This document shows, piece by piece, positions 59,060-64,000 of a DNA stretch of 64,000 bases; the stretch's first letter is position 1, and each line of letters opens with the position of its first letter. Source of the stretch: Eunapius fragilis (taxonomy: Eukaryota > Porifera > Demospongiae > Spongillida > Spongillidae); NCBI GenBank assembly GCA_963681505.1, contig OY811991.1, positions 3,346,438 to 3,410,437 of the forward strand. Reading direction: 5' to 3'. The translations under genes were made by a program, and so were the position numbers. The notes under the pieces were generated by a model that worked only from the letters and a program-made list of their open reading frames with translations, ran no database searches and had not been told where the DNA came from.

Positions 59060-60830
59060 CATTCCATAGTGGAGTGGGTAGCCTATCTACAGGGAATCCA
59101 GCCGTTGTTTCATTACCTGGATGATTTTCTGCTTGTATCGTCGTCAGCGACAGGAGCGGCTCACTCAACTTAACAGATTACTCAAGGTTTTTTCAGATCT
59201 CGGGTTACCACTAGCATTGGAAAAACTGGAGGGTCCCAGTCCACGCGTGGCATTCCTTGGAATCGAGATTGACTCAATAGCTATGGAGTTGCGGCATCCA
59301 GGTTTCGGAGCTCAAAGGCTTGATAAGGGATTGTCTGGGGAAGAGGTCGTGCCTGAAGAGGGAGCTGCAGTCATTGGTTGGGAAACTGCAGCATGCCTGC
59401 AAGGTGGTGAAGCCTGGCTGATCTTTCCTGAGTCGTACGTTCAAATTGCTAGCTGGTGTGTACAAGGACCATCACCACATCAAGTTGAACACCTCCTTCC
59501 GCTCGGACATTGGTCTGGTGGGATACTTTTCTGTAGGCATGGAACGGAAAATCTATCCTTTGGTGCCCGTTTGACGATGCGGTCAAGGATGTTAGCCTGT
59601 TTTCAGATGCATCGGGTAGCATTGGCTAGGAGTTTGGTGGGCTCATCATTGGTTTCAATTTGCATGGCCTGATAGTTGGGGAGGAAGGAACTTCACATTT
59701 AAGGAGATTTTGCCAGTGGTCCTGGCATGCGCACACAGTGGCGTGGCAGGAAGGTGGTGGCCCAGGTTGATAATGGCAGTGTTAAACTCGGGCTCCAGCA
59801 AGGATCATGCATCTTATGAGGAGCTTGTTCTTTATTGTGGCTCACTACCAAATATCGTCAAGGGCCTGTCATGTACCTGTGATGCCATCTCGCGGAATAA
59901 CCTCTCTCTTTTTCTCCTTGCTGCAGGCAGCGGACTCGACCCCGACCCATCTTCCGGAGCTACTCGTGGCGCTCCTGGTAAGCCCGACAGGATGTCGGCC
60001 TGCTCCCAGTTATTCAAGAGTTGATTTTAGCGTGTGTGGCAGCTTCTTCCTTGAGAACATACACAGCTGGCCAAAATCGTTATGTTCGTTTTTGCAATCG
60101 TTACTCTATTTCACATTACCCTACATCGGAAGAGAAATTGTCCCACTTTGTCGCTTATTTGTTCGTCGAGGGGCTATCAGATGGTATGGTTAAAGTGTAC
60201 CTCTCAGCAGTTCGTCATGCAAAGATTGGGCTGGGTCTGGGCGATCCGAGAATTCAGGATATACCTCGTCTCGAATATGTGGTAAAGGGTTTCGTCAGAG
60301 GTTTTCATCCAAGTCAAGTGGTAGGCCTCAGCTACCGATAACACAGAAATATTGCGGGCCTTGAAGGTTGTGTGGTCTTCTGACGCGGACCAATTTGCCG
60401 CATCCATGCTATGGGCGGCCTCTTGCCTATGTTTTTTTGGTTTCCTCCGGTCCGGTGAAGTTGTGGCCCCTTCGGACTCATCGTTCAATGCCGCTGCCCA
60501 CTATGTTTCGGGGATATCTCTATTGACTCTTGCGCGGAACCATCATCAATGACTGTGCACCTGAAATCGTCAAAGACTGACCAGTTTATAGAAGACGGGT
60601 CTCACTCGTAATTGGCACCGGGAATACGGAGATTTGCCCAGTTGCTGCAGTGCTCAGGCCCCAGGTCCTCTCCCTGTTCAGCAATGGGTGTTTACTTGAC
60701 AAGAGCAAGGTTTGTGGCTGCAATTCGATCTGTGCTATTACGGTCAGGTCAGGCTCATATGAAAGTTGTGGCCCAAAAAACTTATAATAATGCAAATAGT
60801 TTACGAAAAACACTGGTCATGAATAATTAA
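59060..60830 (+). mobile_element. DIRS-type retrotransposon fossil (RT/RNase H and tyrosine recombinase)
   Basis: Readable parts in order: end of a reverse-transcriptase domain with a YLDDF-type box (about 59110), an RNase H-like stretch (about 59500-59800), and a tyrosine-recombinase part with N-terminal SAM-like and catalytic-core similarity (about 60020-60800; KLSHFVAYLFVEGLSDGMVK, CLCFFGFLRSGEV). RT followed by a tyrosine recombinase is diagnostic of DIRS. The front of the element and its terminal repeats were not found. Broken in several places; an old copy. Confidence 0.75.
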
Positions 60831-61147
60831 TTATTTTCAACTTGAAACCACCACCAGACCACTCCTTAAATGGCGCCACCCCCAACCCATATAATCACGA
60901 CACTGCTCCTCATGTCCCACCATCCAGATGGCATTCTAACACTTACTCTGTCTTGACTTCTTCACTCCTTTAGTTTTCAAGCATGCGCACATTTCGTCGG
61001 GTTGTCCCCCCGCAGCCCGCATGCAATATCCACACTTTAACAGTAGCTGGACTGTTGTTACCGCATGGATTATTAGTTAGATTTGATGTCGAAATATAAC
61101 CTAGTACCTAGAACCATGTGCTGGTGCAGAAAGCTACTTAGCATAAC
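60831..61147. other. Non-coding stretch
   Basis: About 315 bases between the DIRS fossil and the terminal-repeat region. Nothing recognised. Confidence 0.5.
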
Positions 61148-61199
61148 CAGAGATAATATATAGAGGGATTGGAAACGAATCACATGCGCCATACATTTA

Positions 61200-62201
61200 T
61201 ATGAGAGCTCCGCGGGTGTTGCTATCTGGCGCTAAATCACACCTTTAATGTGTTACAAGGGGCGGACGAAGGAGAAGAAAAAGAAGCATTTCTGTTTGAT
61301 ACTTGAGGATAATGACCATAATCAGGTAGGTTTAGATTATATAAAGTGGGATTGATAGCGGGGTACAGTTTTGAGCAGAAAACCCGGCAGTTGTGGTATT
61401 TTTACATCATTTACGATGCTTTTAAGTGCTATTATTGGAGTCCGTTGTTTTGTGGGATAGCCGCCTTTCAACTATTGGTGTGTACGATTCGTAAAGCAGC
61501 TAGAAAGGTTTCTAACTGAATGTATTGTGGCGTGAGTAGGGTTTTGTCGCGAAAGCGCTTCTAGAATTGTATTGATGTCTGCATATGAGTATGTCTGTAA
61601 ATATTTTTAAAGATATGGGAAGGAGGAAATTTCAATTGGCGAGCCATTGAAAGAACGAAGAAAGGAACACTGTACCATGCACAAAAGGCAAAAGCAATGA
61701 GAAGAGAACTACAGTAGAGTAGATTACGTGTTGTAATTATGTATTGAAAAAATTCTTAGCTTTAAAAAAAATACATGGGAGATTCGAACCCACGTATATT
61801 ATATCAGAGATAATATATAGCAGGATTGGAAGCGGAGGCACTTAACACTAATTAACGCGGGATGTCCGAGGAAAGGAAACGAAGCCATATAGTTTAGTAC
61901 ATGTACGCGAACTGCGGAGTAACTTTTTTGTAACTGCCACTTGTGACTAAACATATTCAGAACAAAAAATGTGTGCACGTGATTGGGGGGGGGGGGGGGG
62001 AGGGAGGGAGTCTTTGACATTTCGATCTGCAGCTTCACACGATGAGATGAACAAGGGGAACACCTGACTGACCTGCAGTCACGGGATAGAATAACTTCAC
62101 AATGTATATGCCGAATAGTGCATCTGCCATGTGGATTGGTAGTATCCAAGATGCTGACACTTTTGCCTATTTAAAAAAATATATGTCAAGTGCATTCATG
62201 T
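61200..62201. other. Left interior of the terminal-repeat region
   Basis: No convincing ORF. Contains the inner terminal repeat at 61805 and a run of 16 G (61985-62000). Some coding-like residues on minus just before 61985 (YSAVRVHVLNYMASFPF) are too short to call. Confidence 0.4.
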
Positions 62202-62978
62202 TCAGAAGCACCAGTATTTGTGTAACATACCACTGCTGATGTGTAAAGATGAAGACCCCTTTTTCCATAGTTCAACCAAGCCAGAGTCTGAGCTACCTCT
62301 ACAAAACCTTGCCACACCCAAAAAATCCATAAATTTAAAGACATCTGCTATTACTTTGACAGGGTATGGCAAGTTGAACAGAACAGGAGAAGTACTTGGG
62401 TTCAAGGTCTTCGATGAGATTGTTGTAGTCCATTCCAGTGATGCATTGAAAGCTATTGACAAAGTGACACTTGGACGGCAGACTTCTTGCAGCCCTACTT
62501 TGCACAAACACAATGGTGTCATGGAGGCAATAACCCACTGTGGTGGCAGTTTAAGAATGCTCAATCGGTGAGAGAGGAAGTTCACAGATGTCACTAGGCC
62601 ATTCATATACAAGGATATAGGTAATGACACCGTGAGCTGAGTGACAGGCTGATCAAAAGGACCAGAGTGCTGTGGAGCATTAGGCAAGGAAGGTGAACAA
62701 AAAACACTTGGATATAGCTGCACAGATACAGCAGCACGTGGAATGGAGACAGTGAGGACTTTGGGTTTCTGTCTTTCCAGGCTTTTCTTTCTTCTTCCTA
62801 GCCTTAGTTTTCTCCTGCTCATGTCTGGTCTGCTGAATGCATCAGGACAATAAGTAACAGTAACTATCATGAATAACCCACCATTACACGTATAATCATT
62901 GATGCGTGATACAGATAGCGACGAATCTAGTAGACACAAAGCGCAACCTAAAAACAAGAGAACCTCACTAAGACACAC
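62202..62978 (-). CDS. Unrecognised 258-residue protein, possibly transposon-encoded
   Basis: Longest frame in the region. A hydrophobic N-terminus (MCLSEVLLFLGCALCLLDSS) would pass as a signal peptide, but a later Met (MSRRKLRLGRRKKSLERQKP, near 62822) starts with a basic segment that reads more like a nuclear protein. The C-terminal half (PISLYMNGLVTSVNFLSHRL, VKVIADVFKFMDFLGVARFC) loosely recalls an uncharacterised region seen in transposon-associated proteins of cnidarians and sponges. The opposite strand is also open for 117 residues, so coding strand is likely but not certain. Confidence 0.35.
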   Translation of the reverse strand: MCLSEVLLFLGCALCLLDSSLSVSRINDYTCNGGLFMIVTVTYCPDAFSRPDMSRRKLRLGRRKKSLERQKPKVLTVSIPRAAVSVQLYPSVFCSPSLPNAPQHSGPFDQPVTQLTVSLPISLYMNGLVTSVNFLSHRLSILKLPPQWVIASMTPLCLCKVGLQEVCRPSVTLSIAFNASLEWTTTISSKTLNPSTSPVLFNLPYPVKVIADVFKFMDFLGVARFCRGSSDSGLVELWKKGSSSLHISSGMLHKYWCF

Positions 62979-63465
62979 TTTAGGCTTTGCACTATAAGGA
63001 AAAAAATACTGCGACTGCTTTGCTCTTTAACTTACAAAGATAACCTTCCGTAATCGTAAAGGGTCAAAACCCATGGAAGTCCACTCAGAAGCGTCCCATA
63101 GGATTAAAAAACATCTTAGTACACAATAAAAACGCAGCCAATCATTTCTAGCACAAATGCAAGACCATAGCATCACTACACAAATAGCTAACCCCAACGA
63201 AAGAAAAAAACCATACTTTTTCTACTTTGACACCGTAAAACTGTCGCGACAAAGCTTTATTACCGCATAAACTGTATTTATAGTTTCAAGTAGATTCACT
63301 GGGCTATCGATCTGTAGCATCAGCTGAATATTACAGCGTACCTTCAAGGAGATCCAAGCTAAAGTTCGACAGTGACTTCCCAAAAATCCACCCCTTTTCA
63401 CAAGTTCAGAGGTGCGATTATCACTACCTCGGATGTACCGCGCAAAAGTATAGCACACGTGATTC
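62979..63465. other. Right interior of the terminal-repeat region
   Basis: AT-rich, no convincing gene. A 78-residue minus-strand frame (63458-63222) has no recognised features. Confidence 0.4.
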
Positions 63466-63549
63466 GCTTCTATATATTATCTCTGATTATATGCCGCGTT
63501 AATTAGCGTTGATTGGTCTCGATTTCAATCCCTCTATATATTATCTCTG

Positions 63550-64000
63550 ACATAACTACGTACGGAATGATACAGCTAACAATAAGGCATGAAATGACAC
63601 TCGGCCGAACTTCCTGAATCCATGTTCTCTACTTTCTTGTTCTTCCACAGCACACTTTAATGTACGCTGACGCAGCACAGACTTACATGTAGTATCATAC
63701 ACTTATGTTCGGCTTACTGATTAACACCTTCGTTTTAACAGTTCCTCTCCTACACGCTCCAGATGAAAAAGAACAAGACTGCTGGATGCACACGCTGGAT
63801 GCACACGTGACTCATACTCTGAACGCAATGATGGGGTGATGTAATAATACCCCTCCTATTAAGTTCTCCATTCAACGGCGTAAAATAATCTGTACGTACT
63901 GACCTATGGCGGCGGCGCGGGACCGCCGATGTAGGTTTCCCCCTAGTATCCCGGCCCAGTGATTTGGGGCAGGCTGGCCTATAAATATTAACGATGTTAT
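63550..64000. other. Unannotated right edge
   Basis: 450 bases with no recognised gene or repeat. A 12-base direct repeat, CACACGCTGGAT, occurs at 63787-63800. Confidence 0.5.

Larger units (their letters stand above)
61148..63549. mobile_element. Unclassified DNA transposon(s) with interleaved terminal inverted repeats
   Basis: The terminus CAGAGATAATATATAGAGGG occurs at 61148 and (as CAGAGATAATATATAGCAGG) at 61805 on plus, and inverted at 63466-63485 and 63530-63549. By their inner sequences, 61148 pairs with the inner right end (GAATCACRTGYGCYATAC shared), and 61805 pairs with the outer right end (CTAATTAACGCGG shared). Two related elements seem to overlap. One ORF of note (62202-62978) lies within. 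Confidence 0.55.

Noticed and set aside
61765-61800. tRNA-like T-arm (GGGTTCGAATCTCCC on minus)
   Set aside because: The stem pairs poorly and no acceptor, D- or anticodon arm could be placed around it. At most a tRNA-derived relic.
62218-62571. A 117-residue plus-strand frame
   Set aside because: It overlaps the longer minus-strand ORF, has no recognised motif and starts in the ORF's C-terminal end; kept as a shadow although coding strand is not certain.

Overview
The window looks like nuclear DNA from an animal, most likely an early-branching or marine invertebrate. It shows spliced exons, a HECT-type ubiquitin-ligase-like gene, and many eukaryotic transposon superfamilies (R2/Utopia-type LINEs, piggyBac, pogo/Tigger, hAT, ISL2EU, IS3EU-like, a DIRS fossil, MITEs). 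The species cannot be named from this sequence. No rRNA or tRNA gene, CRISPR array or prokaryotic operon was seen.

Bases 1 to about 40,700 are dominated by one structure: a head-to-tail array of at least twelve copies (A to L) of restriction-like-endonuclease (RLE) non-LTR retrotransposons, all on the minus strand. The protein architecture is three C2H2 zinc fingers, a Myb-like domain, a proline-rich linker, reverse transcriptase with YADD, a CCHC knuckle and an RLE domain with PD...D. That is the R2/Utopia plan. Upstream of copy B lies the first 32 bases of a U2 snRNA gene (10410-10441, one mismatch to the metazoan consensus). The 9-mer TAAGAACAG, antisense to U2 nt 40-48, sits at three element-element junctions. 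Together these point to a U2-targeted, Utopia-like family that has inserted repeatedly at one site. The 5' leaders of eight copies also carry a stretch resembling the U2 5' end in the opposite orientation. Two to three subfamilies are interleaved: A-type (A, D, G1, K, L), B-type (B, C, F, I, J) and a divergent H. Only A and B approach full length. D, G1, G2, I, K and L are internal-deletion derivatives that mostly lose reverse transcriptase and keep their termini, like the SIDE elements known for R2.

The array is interrupted by a fold-back element (10831-11240), a hAT remnant (11582-13020), a Tigger element (about 22236-24256), and a 3.27-kb piggyBac with TTAA target duplication and matching terminal repeats (24413-27682) that landed in the 3' tail of copy G2. 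A Tigger fragment and a DIRS-type gag-like fossil follow at 40,695-41,830.

From about 43,100 onward the sequence is AT-richer. It holds an IS3EU-like integrase-type transposon relic on the minus strand, then a split plus-strand gene related to G2E3/HECT-type ligases (44588-53045) whose introns contain a MITE, a hAT relic and an ISL2EU transposon. The ISL2EU element has both of its expected proteins: a THAP-domain transposase and a SAP/SWIM/YqaJ nuclease.

The last 11 kb holds a fold-back MITE, a pogo-like element with TA-flanked terminal repeats (55542-57900), dispersed direct repeats, a DIRS-type fossil (59060-60830) and a region bounded by interleaved inverted repeats (61148-63549). Several long poly-G/C tracts (14-25 nt) occur at or near element breakpoints and may mark either real slippage or assembly problems.
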